Origin: JAYPWI01 sp038135065 | Lineage (GTDB): Bacteria; Actinomycetota; Acidimicrobiia; Acidimicrobiales; Poriferisodalaceae | Direction: 5' to 3' | DNA: 54,940 nucleotides | NCBI GenBank assembly: GCA_038135065.1 | Contig: JAYPWI010000024.1 | Span: 1 to 54,940, forward strand | Part shown: positions 31,982-41,248 of the stretch, piece after piece | Numbering within the stretch: position 1 is the first letter of the stretch | How the letters are laid out: each line of letters opens with the position of its first letter | The notes under the pieces: model-generated | Seen by the model: the letters and a program-made list of their open reading frames with translations, nothing else | The model's database searches: none | Told to the model about the DNA's origin: nothing | Made by a program: the position numbers and the translations under genes

Positions 31982-33447
31982 GGGGCACCTCGCAGAAGAT
32001 CGTCGGCCCGAAGGTTTCCAGGATGGCGCAACAAGACCTCGACCAACTCGCCCTGCAGATCGAAGCCGAGGCCACCGGTGATGGGCACCTCGTTCAGCAG
32101 TTGCACGAAGGTCACGCTTTCGTCGTCATTCCACACGAACCCGGCCAGCCCGTTGACCCCGTTCAACAGGCCCGTCTTGGCCGCCATTCGCCCCTCGGCA
32201 GGGTCGTCGACGAAGCGATGGGCCAGCGTCCCCGACACTCCGGCCACCGGCAAGCCCCGACCGATCACCGAATTGGGTCCGTGGAAATCCAACAAGGACG
32301 CAAGCAGACCACAGCTGACGAGGTTGGCAGGGTCCAACCCAGAACCATCCATGACGACGGCAGGCTCCTCGTCAGGAAACAAGTCAGCCAGCACCTCCGC
32401 TACAACCTCGAGACCGGTCTCGGTCGAACCCGTGCCCGTCCGGCGCCAGCCCAGTTCGTTGAGCAGCGATTCCGCAGTGTTGTTGTCACTCTCGCGCAGC
32501 ATCTGCTTGACGACCTCGCTGAGGGGCGGCGATTCGATTGCAGCCAAGAGAGCGAGATCAGGCGGAGCGACGCCGTTGCCGATGCCTCCACGAACGAAGA
32601 CGCCGCGCTCCGCCAACTCTCGACGGAGCACGTCGAGAAAGTGCAGGGCCGGGTCGGTTGCATCGACCCGGCGGGGGTCCCATCGCACAAAACCATCGTT
32701 GACCGTCAGGGCCGACAAGGGACCGCTGTTGTGCTGGTCCCGGTAGCGCTCCGGCCACGAGGCCACGTAGCGGGACTGGTCGTACCGGGTCTCGTCTGCG
32801 AGGAGTCGCCCGTTCACCCGCGTCACCCCTGTGCCAGCGATGCGTTCGGCAAGCTCCTCGATTGACGTTCGCAGTTGCGGTTGCCGCGGATAGGCATCGC
32901 TGTACTCGGCCGTCGTGATCAGTGGATCACCGCCACCGATGACCCACAGGTCACCGTCGATGACGCCCTCTTCGGGCCCTGGCAAACTCCGTACCTCCGT
33001 CACGAACCGCTCATCAGGCGACATGACCTGCAGGGCCACCGCGGCGGTCAGCAATTTCTGAACGGACGCGGGGACGCGACGCCCCGCACCACCGCGGAAG
33101 GCGACCCTGCCGTCGATCCGGACCTCCAGACAAAATGACCCCTGCCAGGACGCCACGACAGGGCGTAACTCGGCTGCTAGCCGGGCGTCGACCACCGGAC
33201 GGATCAGAGCTTCGGGAGCCCGTTCGACCCGCAGGATCGGACGCTCGACGGCCACGACGGCGCTGACCGGGCGAGCAAGCACCGGCTGCCGCGTCTCAGC
33301 CGCTAGCTGTTCGGCAACCACCGCTGCCTGCCGCAACCGTGCGACCCGATAGGAAGGTGCCACGATGCCCACCACGACCAGGCACACCCACAGGAGGGTC
33401 AAGAATCGGGACACGTTCGTAGTTTGGCTGCTCGACGCGGCGGGCAT
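31978..33447 (-). CDS. dacB: D-alanyl-D-alanine carboxypeptidase/endopeptidase (PBP4, S13 family)
   Basis: This 489-residue class C penicillin-binding protein has an N-terminal membrane anchor (about residues 11-33) and the three active-site motifs of family S13: SVQK (Ser128, Lys131), SDN (in RESDNNTAE) and KTG (in AAKTGLLNG). It should cleave D-Ala from muropeptides or D-Ala-mDAP cross-links outside the membrane. It leads a minus-strand unit with the LON-domain gene, three small membrane proteins, trmI and marP. It is divergent from the DUF6941-like gene, with only 35 bases between. Confidence 0.92.
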   Translation of the reverse strand: MPAASSSQTTNVSRFLTLLWVCLVVVGIVAPSYRVARLRQAAVVAEQLAAETRQPVLARPVSAVVAVERPILRVERAPEALIRPVVDARLAAELRPVVASWQGSFCLEVRIDGRVAFRGGAGRRVPASVQKLLTAAVALQVMSPDERFVTEVRSLPGPEEGVIDGDLWVIGGGDPLITTAEYSDAYPRQPQLRTSIEELAERIAGTGVTRVNGRLLADETRYDQSRYVASWPERYRDQHNSGPLSALTVNDGFVRWDPRRVDATDPALHFLDVLRRELAERGVFVRGGIGNGVAPPDLALLAAIESPPLSEVVKQMLRESDNNTAESLLNELGWRRTGTGSTETGLEVVAEVLADLFPDEEPAVVMDGSGLDPANLVSCGLLASLLDFHGPNSVIGRGLPVAGVSGTLAHRFVDDPAEGRMAAKTGLLNGVNGLAGFVWNDDESVTFVQLLNEVPITGGLGFDLQGELVEVLLRHPGNLRADDLLRGAP

Positions 33448-33469
33448 GGACCATCGGGCGCCGTGCGCC

Positions 33470-33475
33470 TACCCT
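33470..33475 (+). promoter_or_regulatory. Candidate leaderless -10 box of the DUF6941-like gene
   Basis: TACCCT lies seven bases before the GTG start at 33483, and there is no Shine-Dalgarno. The whole dacB/DUF6941-like intergenic space is 35 bases, so this promoter must overlap the dacB start region. Confidence 0.45.
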
Positions 33476-33482
33476 CGCTGTC

Positions 33483-33869
33483 GTGGAGATCATTGCTGCC
33501 CTGTTCGTGGAGAACTTCGACATCCGGACGACCCCTGAGGGGCCAGCCAGGATCGATCTCGGGGGTGTCTACTTCTCGACGGCGGCCACAGGCCCGTTTC
33601 CCGCCACTGTCACCCCCCATCTGGTGGTGCTGGTCAGATGTCCGTCCGACCACTCCGGCACCGGCCTGCTCGAGGTGGTGTTCCGGCGTGGAGATGACGA
33701 GGTGGCCCGAAACCGCCAATTCGTCAACGTCGAACCCGGCAAGTTCGGATACAACCTCGTCCAAGCCGAACTCGAGTTCAGCGAGCCGGGAACCGTGCAG
33801 GCCGAATGCCGCATCGACCAGGGAGAGACCACCCGGGTTCCTCTCACGATGGTGCCGGCCGGGCAGTGA
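33483..33869 (+). CDS. DUF6941-like hypothetical protein (128 aa)
   Basis: This beta-rich 128-residue protein runs MEIIAALFVENFDIRTTPEG, then RIDLGGVYFSTAATGPFP, then HLVVLVRCPSDHSGTGLLEVVFR, ending PLTMVPAG. It resembles the DUF6941 family of small beta-sandwich proteins whose role is unknown; the assignment is from memory of motif style and is not firm. The start is GTG. It is followed by the FIST gene on the same strand, 52 bases away, and is divergent from dacB. Confidence 0.66.
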   Translation: MEIIAALFVENFDIRTTPEGPARIDLGGVYFSTAATGPFPATVTPHLVVLVRCPSDHSGTGLLEVVFRRGDDEVARNRQFVNVEPGKFGYNLVQAELEFSEPGTVQAECRIDQGETTRVPLTMVPAGQ

Positions 33870-33921
33870 CCACCCCAGATAGGCGATCATCCCCCTCGCT
33901 TGGGGACCCGCAGGTGTCCTG

Positions 33922-35064
33922 ATGCCCTTCATCTCAGCTCTTTCCGAACACACCGCTGCCGCCGAAGCAGCCGGGGAGACCGCCGGGCGAATCCTCGACG
34001 TGGTCGGGAAAGGGCCCGATCTCCTGGTGTGCTTCGTGAGCGGTGCCCACCTCGGCCACATGGCCGACATCGCTGGAACGCTGCGCCACGTCGTCGACCC
34101 GGCTGCGCTGCTGTGCGTCGGAGCCTCATCGGTCCTCGCCGGTGCGCGCGAAGTGGAAGAACGGGCCGCCGTCGCCCTGTTCGCCGGACGGTTCGACGGC
34201 ACCGTCACGCCCGTGAGGGTGGGGGTGCACTCAAGTCCCCAGGGCGGGGTCCTCCTGGACGACCTTCCAGCGGCAGCCGACGACGCGCACACCCTCCTCT
34301 TGGCGGCCGACCCCTACAGCTTCCCCATCGATGGGGCCGTCGACCTGTGGACCAGCGAACGACCGCACCTCCAGGTCATCGGCGGGCTTGTGTCGGCCTC
34401 TGCTCCTCCTGGAGGAGGCAATCTGGCGCTGGACGGCGCAGTCCATCGGGACGGGGCCGTCGGCGTACTGCTCAGCGGGCCCGTGCGGGTGGAACCCCTG
34501 GTCAGCCAGGGCTGCCGTCCCATCGGCGATCCCATGGTCGTCACTGCCTGCCATGGCAACGTCATCGACGAACTGGCCGGTCGACCAGCCCTGACCCAAC
34601 TCCAGGACCTGTTCGAGCGCCTGTCCGACAGCGACAAGCTCCTGGTCAACCAGGGGTTGCACATCGGGCGGGTCATCGACGAGCACCGGGTCGAGTTCGG
34701 CCAGGGCGATTTCTTGATCCGTGGCGTCATCGGCGCTGACCCTTCACAGGGGTCGCTGACCGTGGGTGAACACGTGCGAGTCGGATCGACCGTGCAGTTC
34801 CAGGTTCGCGATCACCACACGGCCGACAGCGACCTCAGGATGTTGCTCACCGAGCATGATCCAGCTGATGGAGCGCTCGTTTTCACCTGCAACGGCAGGG
34901 GCAGCCACATGTTTCCCGAGCCCGACCACGATGCGGCGCTCGTCAGCGAGGCAATGGTGACGCCGGCCCTGGCCGGCATGTTCTGTGCCGGCGAGATTGG
35001 CCCCGTGGGCGGGCGCACCTTCGTCCACGGGTTCACGGCTTCCGCTGCGCTGTTCTACGGCTGA
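33922..35064 (+). CDS. FIST N/C domain protein
   Basis: This 380-residue protein has an N-terminal FIST domain (about residues 35-215, DLLVCFVSGAHLGHMADIAG) and a C-terminal FIST_C domain (about 220-365). The family signature near the end reads CNGRG, then MFPEPDHDA, then AGMFCAGEIGPVGGRTFVHG. FIST domains are thought to be ligand sensors, perhaps for small metabolites or amino acids, and are often fused to or encoded beside signal-transduction proteins. None is nearby here, so it is a stand-alone FIST protein. It lies upstream of tkt but is probably transcribed apart. Confidence 0.9.
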   Translation: MPFISALSEHTAAAEAAGETAGRILDVVGKGPDLLVCFVSGAHLGHMADIAGTLRHVVDPAALLCVGASSVLAGAREVEERAAVALFAGRFDGTVTPVRVGVHSSPQGGVLLDDLPAAADDAHTLLLAADPYSFPIDGAVDLWTSERPHLQVIGGLVSASAPPGGGNLALDGAVHRDGAVGVLLSGPVRVEPLVSQGCRPIGDPMVVTACHGNVIDELAGRPALTQLQDLFERLSDSDKLLVNQGLHIGRVIDEHRVEFGQGDFLIRGVIGADPSQGSLTVGEHVRVGSTVQFQVRDHHTADSDLRMLLTEHDPADGALVFTCNGRGSHMFPEPDHDAALVSEAMVTPALAGMFCAGEIGPVGGRTFVHGFTASAALFYG

Positions 35065-35104
35065 ACCGAACTTCCCCATCCCGTCGGTACCGCGGGGCCA
35101 CGAC

Positions 35105-35110
35105 TACGAT
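35105..35110 (+). promoter_or_regulatory. Candidate -10 box for tkt-tal
   Basis: TACGAT lies 19 bases before the GTG of tkt; GGGAGGTC, a good Shine-Dalgarno, lies between. No clear -35 was found. Confidence 0.35.
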
Positions 35111-35129
35111 CCAGCAACCGGGAGGTCGT

Positions 35130-37091
35130 GTGACCAGCGAGTTGGAGAATCGGCAGATCAACGTCGTCAGAGGCCTTGCCCTCGACGCGGTCAAGAAGGC
35201 GAACAGCGGGCATACCGGCACGGCGATGGCGCTGGCCCCGCTGGCCCATGTGTTGTTCACCAGGGTGATGAACTACGACGCTGAGCGCCCGGACTGGCCC
35301 GACCGCGACCGTTTCATTCTGTCCGCAGGCCACGCATCGATGCTGCTCTACTCGATGCTGTACCTCACGGGGCACGGCCTCGACCTCGACGATCTCCGGT
35401 CCTTTCGGCAGTGGGGCTCACGAACACCCGGCCATCCCGAGGTCGGCGTCACTCCGGGTGTGGAGGTCACGACGGGACCGCTCGGGCAGGGCATCGCCAA
35501 CGCAGTCGGGATGGCGCTAGCGGAACGACATCTCCGAGCTCGCCTGGGCAGCGAACGAGTCGACCACCGGATCTACACCATCGTCGGCGACGGGGACCTC
35601 ATGGAAGGAGTCAGCCACGAGGCCGCCTCGCTCGCCGGGCACCATGGCCTGGGTCGACTGATCGCCGTCTATGACGACAACGGGATCACCATCGACGGAA
35701 CGACGGATCTCGCCCTGTCCGACGACGCAGCCGCCCGCTTCAGGAGCTACGGGTGGCACGTGAGCGAACTCGGCGAAGCGTCGGAGGATCTCGATGCACT
35801 CGAGGCGGCCCTCATCGAGGCGAGCCAGGTCGAGGATCGGCCCTCTCTGCTCATCGTGCGAAGCCACATCGGTTACCCAGCGCCCACGGCAATCGACACT
35901 CCAGGAGCCCACGGCGCTATCACCGATGACGCAGAGATCGCAGGCGCCAAGGCAGCCATGGGGATGGACCCTGAACTCGTTTTCGACGTGCCCAACGACG
36001 TCCTCGCCGCGTACCGCGCGGCGGGAATCCGTGGCCGTTCGATGCGCGAAGCCTGGGAACAGCGCACGGCCGCTGACGTCGACCTCGACACCGAGCTGCT
36101 CTTGGGAACTGCCCGCCCGACCGACTGGGCCACCTGCCTCCCCACTTTCGAGGCAGGTACCTCGACCGCCACACGAGTCGCCAACAACCAAGCGCTCGAC
36201 GCCATGCTGGACGCCGTCCCATCGCTGGTCGCGGGGGGTGCCGACCTCACCGGCAACACCGGCACCAATATCGATGCCGCACCGATGTCGGCGACCTGCC
36301 CCGAGGGGCGCAAGCTGTACTTCGGCGTACGCGAGCATGCGATGGGATCGGTGGCAAACGGTATGGCCCTGCACGGCGGCGTGTTCCCCGTGGTCGGCAC
36401 CTTTCTGGTCTTCGCCGACTACATGCGCCCTGCGGTGAGGATGGCTGCCCTGTCCTCCGCCAAGGTGGCCTTCGTGTGGACCCACGATTCCGTCGGGGTC
36501 GGGGAAGACGGTCCGACCCATCAACCGATCGAACATGTGGCCTCGCTTCGGGCTATCCCGGATCTGCCCGTCTTCCGGCCCGCAGATGCCAACGAAGTCA
36601 CCCAGACGTGGCAGGTGGTCGTGGACGGGCACGGTCCCGCAGCGATCGTCCTGACCCGCCAGAATGTGCCGACCCTCGAAGGAACGGGCCGTCCGGGACA
36701 GGTCGAGCGCGGAGCATACGTGCTCATCGATGCCCCTGACCCTCTCGTGATTCTCGCCGGCTCGGGATCCGAGGTGCAGCTCTGTGTCGATGCAGCGGCA
36801 TCGCTGGCCGAGGCGGGCATCGCGTCCCGAGTCGTGTCGATGCCGTGCTGGGAACTGTTCGAGGAGCAATCCGAGGACTACCGAGACAGCGTCCTCCTCG
36901 AGGGGATCCCTGTCGTCGGGGTGGAGGCTGGCGTGTCCATGGGATGGGAGCGCTATGCCGACGTGTCCATCGCCATCGATCGATTCGGGGCCAGTGCGCC
37001 CGGAGGCGAAGTAATGGAACGTCTCGGCATGACGGCCGCTGCCGTCGAGGCTGCGGCACGAGCCCTCATCAACCGGACCGAAGCGACCTGA
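35130..37091 (+). CDS. tkt: Transketolase
   Basis: This 653-residue thiamine-diphosphate enzyme moves two-carbon units between sugar phosphates in the pentose phosphate pathway. The N-terminal pyrophosphate-binding domain shows ANSGHTGTAMALAPLAHVLF, LSAGHASMLLY, GPLGQGIANAVGMALAE and the GDGDLMEGVSHEAASLAG TPP motif ending in DDNGITIDG. The central Pyr domain shows FGVREHAMGSVANGMALHGG and THDSVGVGEDGPTHQPIEH; the C-terminal domain is complete. The GTG start is set by GGGAGG six bases upstream. It is followed by transaldolase 11 bases later. Confidence 0.96.
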   Translation: MTSELENRQINVVRGLALDAVKKANSGHTGTAMALAPLAHVLFTRVMNYDAERPDWPDRDRFILSAGHASMLLYSMLYLTGHGLDLDDLRSFRQWGSRTPGHPEVGVTPGVEVTTGPLGQGIANAVGMALAERHLRARLGSERVDHRIYTIVGDGDLMEGVSHEAASLAGHHGLGRLIAVYDDNGITIDGTTDLALSDDAAARFRSYGWHVSELGEASEDLDALEAALIEASQVEDRPSLLIVRSHIGYPAPTAIDTPGAHGAITDDAEIAGAKAAMGMDPELVFDVPNDVLAAYRAAGIRGRSMREAWEQRTAADVDLDTELLLGTARPTDWATCLPTFEAGTSTATRVANNQALDAMLDAVPSLVAGGADLTGNTGTNIDAAPMSATCPEGRKLYFGVREHAMGSVANGMALHGGVFPVVGTFLVFADYMRPAVRMAALSSAKVAFVWTHDSVGVGEDGPTHQPIEHVASLRAIPDLPVFRPADANEVTQTWQVVVDGHGPAAIVLTRQNVPTLEGTGRPGQVERGAYVLIDAPDPLVILAGSGSEVQLCVDAAASLAEAGIASRVVSMPCWELFEEQSEDYRDSVLLEGIPVVGVEAGVSMGWERYADVSIAIDRFGASAPGGEVMERLGMTAAAVEAAARALINRTEAT

Positions 37092-37102
37092 TCGGACTGA
37101 CT

Positions 37103-38227
37103 GTGACTACTCCACCCCCCGGGGACAACCGACTCGTGCACCTCTTCGAGAACGGGGGCCAAAGTCCGTGGTTGGACAACCTCCGCCGAGGCTGGATCAC
37201 CTCGGGGCAACTCGACGCATGGGTCGAGGGTGGTATCAGGGGGCTCACCTCGAACCCTGCCATCTTCCAGAAGGCCATCGAAGGCTCCGCCGACTACGAC
37301 GAGCAGTTCGGCGATCTGATAGCGGGCGGCAGCCGGGTAGCCGATGCGTACTGGGACCTGGTCACCAGTGATATCGAGGGAGCTCTCAAGGCCCTTCGGC
37401 CCGTGTTCGACGGGTCCGACGGCAGTGACGGCTATGTCTCGGTGGAGGTGGACCCGTCATTGGCTCATGACGGACCGGGCACCACGGCAGCGGCCCGCGC
37501 CCTGCATGAGGGGATCGCCCAACCCAACCTGATGGTCAAGATTCCCGGCACGTCGGCCGGCCTCGACGCCATTCGGGCGATGATCAGCGAGGGTCGTTCG
37601 ATCAACGTGACCCTCATTTTCTCGGTTCCCCGCTACCGAGAGGTCATCGAGGCGTACATTTCGGGGCTCGAAGAACTCGCCTCCGCCGGCACTACCGACC
37701 TCAGCCACGTGTCCAGCGTCGCCTCGTTCTTTATCTCGCGCACCGACACCGAGGTCGACCGTCGCCTCGAACACATCGGTTCGCCGGCTGCGCTCGACCT
37801 CTGTGGACGGACGGCCGTGGCCCAGGCACAGGTGGCCTACCAGGCATTCCGGGAGGCCTTTTCCGGTCCACGCTGGGAGCGACTGGCCGCGCTCGGAGCT
37901 CGCCTGCAACGACCGTTGTGGGCTTCGACCAGCACGAAGAACCCTGCGTACCCCGACACCCTCTACGTCGATGAGCTGATCGGACCCGACACCGTGAACA
38001 CCATGCCGGACTCGACCATCGACGCGTTTCTCGAGCGAGGCACCGTGGCCCGGACCATCGACGCCGACCCATCCGCTGCCCAGGGTGTGCTGGACGCCGT
38101 CCAAGACGTTGGGGTCGATCTCGACGAGGTGGCGCACCAACTCGAGCAGGAAGGAGTCAGCGCCTTCGTCAAGAGTTTCGACGAGCTCATCGCCTCGCTC
38201 GACGCAAAGGCCTCCTCGCTGCACTAA
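37103..38227 (+). CDS. tal: Transaldolase
   Basis: This transaldolase of about 374 residues transfers dihydroxyacetone units (sedoheptulose-7-P + GAP to erythrose-4-P + F6P). Typical segments are GGQSPWLDNLRRGWI, IRGLTSNPAIFQKAI, NLMVKIPGTSAGLDAI, SINVTLIFSVPRYREV, SSVASFFISRTDTEVD, and LWASTSTKNPAYPD, where Lys is the Schiff-base residue. The start is uncertain: I chose GTG at 37103 (VTTPPPGD), 11 bases after tkt, although its Shine-Dalgarno is weak. The frame is open back into tkt to 36845, which is rejected. With tkt it makes the non-oxidative pentose phosphate branch. Confidence 0.95.
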   Translation: MTTPPPGDNRLVHLFENGGQSPWLDNLRRGWITSGQLDAWVEGGIRGLTSNPAIFQKAIEGSADYDEQFGDLIAGGSRVADAYWDLVTSDIEGALKALRPVFDGSDGSDGYVSVEVDPSLAHDGPGTTAAARALHEGIAQPNLMVKIPGTSAGLDAIRAMISEGRSINVTLIFSVPRYREVIEAYISGLEELASAGTTDLSHVSSVASFFISRTDTEVDRRLEHIGSPAALDLCGRTAVAQAQVAYQAFREAFSGPRWERLAALGARLQRPLWASTSTKNPAYPDTLYVDELIGPDTVNTMPDSTIDAFLERGTVARTIDADPSAAQGVLDAVQDVGVDLDEVAHQLEQEGVSAFVKSFDELIASLDAKASSLH

Positions 38228-38239
38228 TCAGCACACACA

Positions 38240-38275
38240 TCGATAGTTGCATATCGAAACTCACCCCCCTACAGT
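38240..38275 (+). promoter_or_regulatory. hxlR-fbiC promoter with inverted-repeat operator
   Basis: A -35 TTGCAT (38247-38252), a 17-base spacer and a -10 TACAGT (38270-38275) lie ten bases before the hxlR ATG. A perfect inverted repeat, TCGATA-N6-TATCGA (38240-38257), overlaps the -35. The spacing and the adjacent HxlR gene make an autoregulatory operator likely; binding is inferred. Confidence 0.55.
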
Positions 38276-38285
38276 TCGGGCCTTC

Positions 38286-38768
38286 ATGGGGGAACACAAC
38301 GCCAATTGTTCGATCCAACGCACCCTCGACCTCGTTGGGGATCGCTGGACACTCCTCATCCTTCGCGACCTGTTCCGCGGCGTTCGACGCTTCGGGCAAC
38401 TCCAAGAGGACCTCGGCATTGCCCGCAACCTCCTCGCCGACCGACTGTCTCGCCTCGTCACGGCTTCCATCGTCGAGAAACGGCCCTACCAGGAACGCCC
38501 CATCCGCTACGAGTACGTCCTGACCGAGCGGGGTCAGGATCTCTCCCCCAGCCTGGTGGCCCTGATGGGTTGGGGAGATCGCTGGTGCAGTGACGGGGAG
38601 CCCCCGACCTTGCTGGTGCATGCCGACTGCGGAGCACCGCTCGAGCAGATCACCCGATGCCCGGTGTGCGATGACCCCATCGCACCAGGCCAGATCCGTA
38701 GCCGACCCGGTCCGGGTCGGACCACCGACGCACGCAGCTCGCAGGCTGTTCGTGAGGAGATGCCGTGA
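38286..38768 (+). CDS. HxlR/MarR-type winged-helix transcriptional regulator
   Basis: This regulator of about 160 residues is of the HxlR family. Cys7 in ANCSIQRTLDLVGDRWTLLILRD is the conserved family cysteine near the N-terminus, often redox- or aldehyde-sensing. The winged helix follows (RFGQLQEDLGIARNLLADRLSRLV, then the wing YQERPIRYEYVLTERG). A C-terminal extension has a CxxC pair (TRCPVCDDPI) and other Cys that may bind zinc. The ATG at 38286 is preferred to a TTG at 38247. Its stop overlaps the fbiC start (GTGA), so regulator and F420 synthase are co-expressed. Confidence 0.88.
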   Translation: MGEHNANCSIQRTLDLVGDRWTLLILRDLFRGVRRFGQLQEDLGIARNLLADRLSRLVTASIVEKRPYQERPIRYEYVLTERGQDLSPSLVALMGWGDRWCSDGEPPTLLVHADCGAPLEQITRCPVCDDPIAPGQIRSRPGPGRTTDARSSQAVREEMP

Positions 38769-41221
38769 CCACCACCACACACGAAGTGCCTGCCATCGAC
38801 GACCTCCTCGGTCTCGATCTGGCGGATCTTCTCACCCGTGCGGCAACGGTCCGTGACCGCGCCCACGGAACACGGGTGACCTACAGTCCCAAGGTCTTCA
38901 TTCCCCTGACCATGCTGTGTCGGGACAAATGTGGGTACTGCACCTTCGCCCAGCCACCGGCCCGGCTCGACAGTCCCTACCTGGCTCCCGACGAGGTGTT
39001 GGCCATCGCCGAGCAGGGCGCACGTCAGGGCTGCCACGAGGCGTTGTTCACCTTGGGAGAACGGCCCGAGCTCCGCTACCCCGCCGCGGCCGAATGGCTA
39101 GCCGAGCATGGCTATGCATCCACGGTCGACTACCTGGCCGCCATGTGTGCGTTCGTCCGTAACGAGACAGGCCTCCTTCCCCACGCGAACCCAGGGGCCC
39201 TACACGAAGCTGAACTGGCCCTGCTCCGCGACGTCGCCCCGAGTCAGGGAATGATGCTGGAGTCCCTCAACCCCGACCTCGCATGCCACAGAGGCGCCCC
39301 GGACAAGGAGCCGGCACGGCGTTTGGCCACCCTCGAGGCGGCCGGGAAGCTGCAGATTCCGTTCACCACCGGCATTCTCGTCGGGATCGGCGAGTCGCTG
39401 GCCGATCGCATCGCTGCACTGTTGGCGATCGCTGAGAGTCATCGTCGCCATGGTCACGTCCAGGAAGTCATCGTGCAGAACTTCCTGCCCAAGCTCGGGA
39501 CGGCCATGCACAACGCGCCACCGTGCCCTCCAGACGAGTACCTGCAGGCCATCGCCTTGGCTCGCCTCATCCTGCCACCGGAGATCCATCTGCAGGCGCC
39601 GCCGAATCTGTCGGACGATTTCGGTGGATTGCTCGAAGCCGGCATCGATGACTGGGGCGGCGTGAGCCCGGTGACCGCCGACCACGTGAACCCCGAACGG
39701 CCGTGGCCTGCCCTCGACCGCCTTCGCGAGGTCACCGAAGCCCGTGGCTTCGTCCTCGCCCCACGGCTGACTATCTACCCTGAGTTCGCGCTCGATCCTG
39801 CGAGGTGGCTCAGCGCCGACAACCGGTTCCCTGTCATGGACCGTAGCGACGCAGAGGCCATGGGTCGTGACGATCCGGGGAGCCAGATGCCCGAGCGGAC
39901 CATGGAGAACAAGGACGCCGGATCAGGCGCCGATGTCTTGGTGGCCGACGAGAACTCCACACAGTGGTATTCGGGTGGGGCCGGCTTCGCTCCACCGGTG
40001 CTGATTCCGGGCTCCTCGTTTGCTCGGGGTCGTATCAGGGAAATTCTCGACGGTGTGCTCGACGGTCATGAGGTAGGTCGTGACGAGATCATCGACCTCT
40101 TCGCAGCGCGAGGTACCGAGGTCGCGGCGGTCGCAGAGGTGGCAGACCACCTGCGGCGTGAAGCGGTCGGAGACCGTGTCACCTGGGTTCACAACCGCAA
40201 CATCAACTACACCAACGTGTGCACCTTCCGCTGCCGGTTCTGCGGCTTCAGCAAGGGCCCTCTTTCTCTGAACCTCCGGGGCACCCCGTACATGCTCACC
40301 CTGCAGGACATCCAGGAGCGGGTCATCGAGGCCGCCGAGTTGGGCGCGACAGAAGTCACCCTCCAAGGTGGCATCCATCCAAGCTTCGACGGCGACTACT
40401 ACATCGACGTGTGCAAGGCCATCCACGACGTAGTGCCTGACATGCACCTGCACGGATTCACGGCATTGGAGGTCATCGAAGGCGCGAAGCGTCTCGGTGA
40501 ATCGCTGGTCGAGTATCTGATGCGACTGAAGGAGGCCGGTCTCAAGTCGCTACCAGGAACGGCCGCCGAGGTACTCGATGACGAGGTCCGCGAGATTCTG
40601 TGCCCGGACAAGATCAGCACCGATGAATGGCTCGAATGCCACGAGGCTGCCCATGCAGTGGGACTCCACTCCAACATCACCATCATGTGCGGCTCCATCG
40701 AGGAACCTCGGCACTGGGCGAATCACATCGTGCGAACCAGGGATCTCCAGAAGCGCACTGGCGGCTTCACCGAATGGATCCCCCTGCCCTTCGTACACAT
40801 GGCCAGCCCCATCTACCTGCAGCGCCAGGCACGCCGTGGTCCCACCTTCCGAGAGACCCTTCTCATCCACGCTGTCGGCCGCATCGCCTACCACGGGCTC
40901 ATCGACAACGTGCAGGTCTCGTGGGTCAAGATCGGCATCGAGGGCGCTCGCCAGATCCTGAAGGCCGGCGCAAACGACCTCGGCGGCACCCTCATGGACG
41001 AGAACATCTCCCGAGCCGCCGGTGCCCAGCACGGTCAGGGACTGACCGAGGACGACTTCCGGGCCATCGCCGAGCCACTCGGTCGTACGGTGCGCCAGCG
41101 GACCACCGGCTACGGAGAAGCCGACGGGGCCCCCGCAGTGGTCAGTCGGCCAACACTGACCGCCGACAACCCGACTGACCGGAAGCTGATCCCCGTCTCT
41201 GCCTTGGGCGACCAGATCTGA
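38765..41221 (+). CDS. fbiC: FO synthase FbiC (fused CofG/CofH)
   Basis: This 818-residue bifunctional radical-SAM enzyme makes 7,8-didemethyl-8-hydroxy-5-deazariboflavin (FO), the chromophore of coenzyme F420, from tyrosine and a flavin-pathway pyrimidine. The CofG half (about residues 1-400) has the cluster motif LCRDKCGYC (Cys52, Cys56, Cys59). The CofH half (about 420-818) has VCTFRCRFC (Cys486, Cys490, Cys493). Also seen are TLGERPE and PNLSDDFGGLLEAGIDDWGG in the CofG half, and TLQGGIHPSFDGDYY in the CofH half. Fusion of the two is typical of actinobacteria. The GTG start overlaps the hxlR stop. The other F420 genes (fbiA, fbiB, fbiD) are not in the window. Confidence 0.97.
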   Translation: MTTTTHEVPAIDDLLGLDLADLLTRAATVRDRAHGTRVTYSPKVFIPLTMLCRDKCGYCTFAQPPARLDSPYLAPDEVLAIAEQGARQGCHEALFTLGERPELRYPAAAEWLAEHGYASTVDYLAAMCAFVRNETGLLPHANPGALHEAELALLRDVAPSQGMMLESLNPDLACHRGAPDKEPARRLATLEAAGKLQIPFTTGILVGIGESLADRIAALLAIAESHRRHGHVQEVIVQNFLPKLGTAMHNAPPCPPDEYLQAIALARLILPPEIHLQAPPNLSDDFGGLLEAGIDDWGGVSPVTADHVNPERPWPALDRLREVTEARGFVLAPRLTIYPEFALDPARWLSADNRFPVMDRSDAEAMGRDDPGSQMPERTMENKDAGSGADVLVADENSTQWYSGGAGFAPPVLIPGSSFARGRIREILDGVLDGHEVGRDEIIDLFAARGTEVAAVAEVADHLRREAVGDRVTWVHNRNINYTNVCTFRCRFCGFSKGPLSLNLRGTPYMLTLQDIQERVIEAAELGATEVTLQGGIHPSFDGDYYIDVCKAIHDVVPDMHLHGFTALEVIEGAKRLGESLVEYLMRLKEAGLKSLPGTAAEVLDDEVREILCPDKISTDEWLECHEAAHAVGLHSNITIMCGSIEEPRHWANHIVRTRDLQKRTGGFTEWIPLPFVHMASPIYLQRQARRGPTFRETLLIHAVGRIAYHGLIDNVQVSWVKIGIEGARQILKAGANDLGGTLMDENISRAAGAQHGQGLTEDDFRAIAEPLGRTVRQRTTGYGEADGAPAVVSRPTLTADNPTDRKLIPVSALGDQI

Positions 41222-41248
41222 ACTGTCAGCGGCCGTCTCGGAACCCGA

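Noticed and set aside
36845..37102. N-terminal extension of transaldolase inside tkt
   Set aside because: It lies in another frame of the transketolase coding sequence; homologous transaldolases start near 37103.
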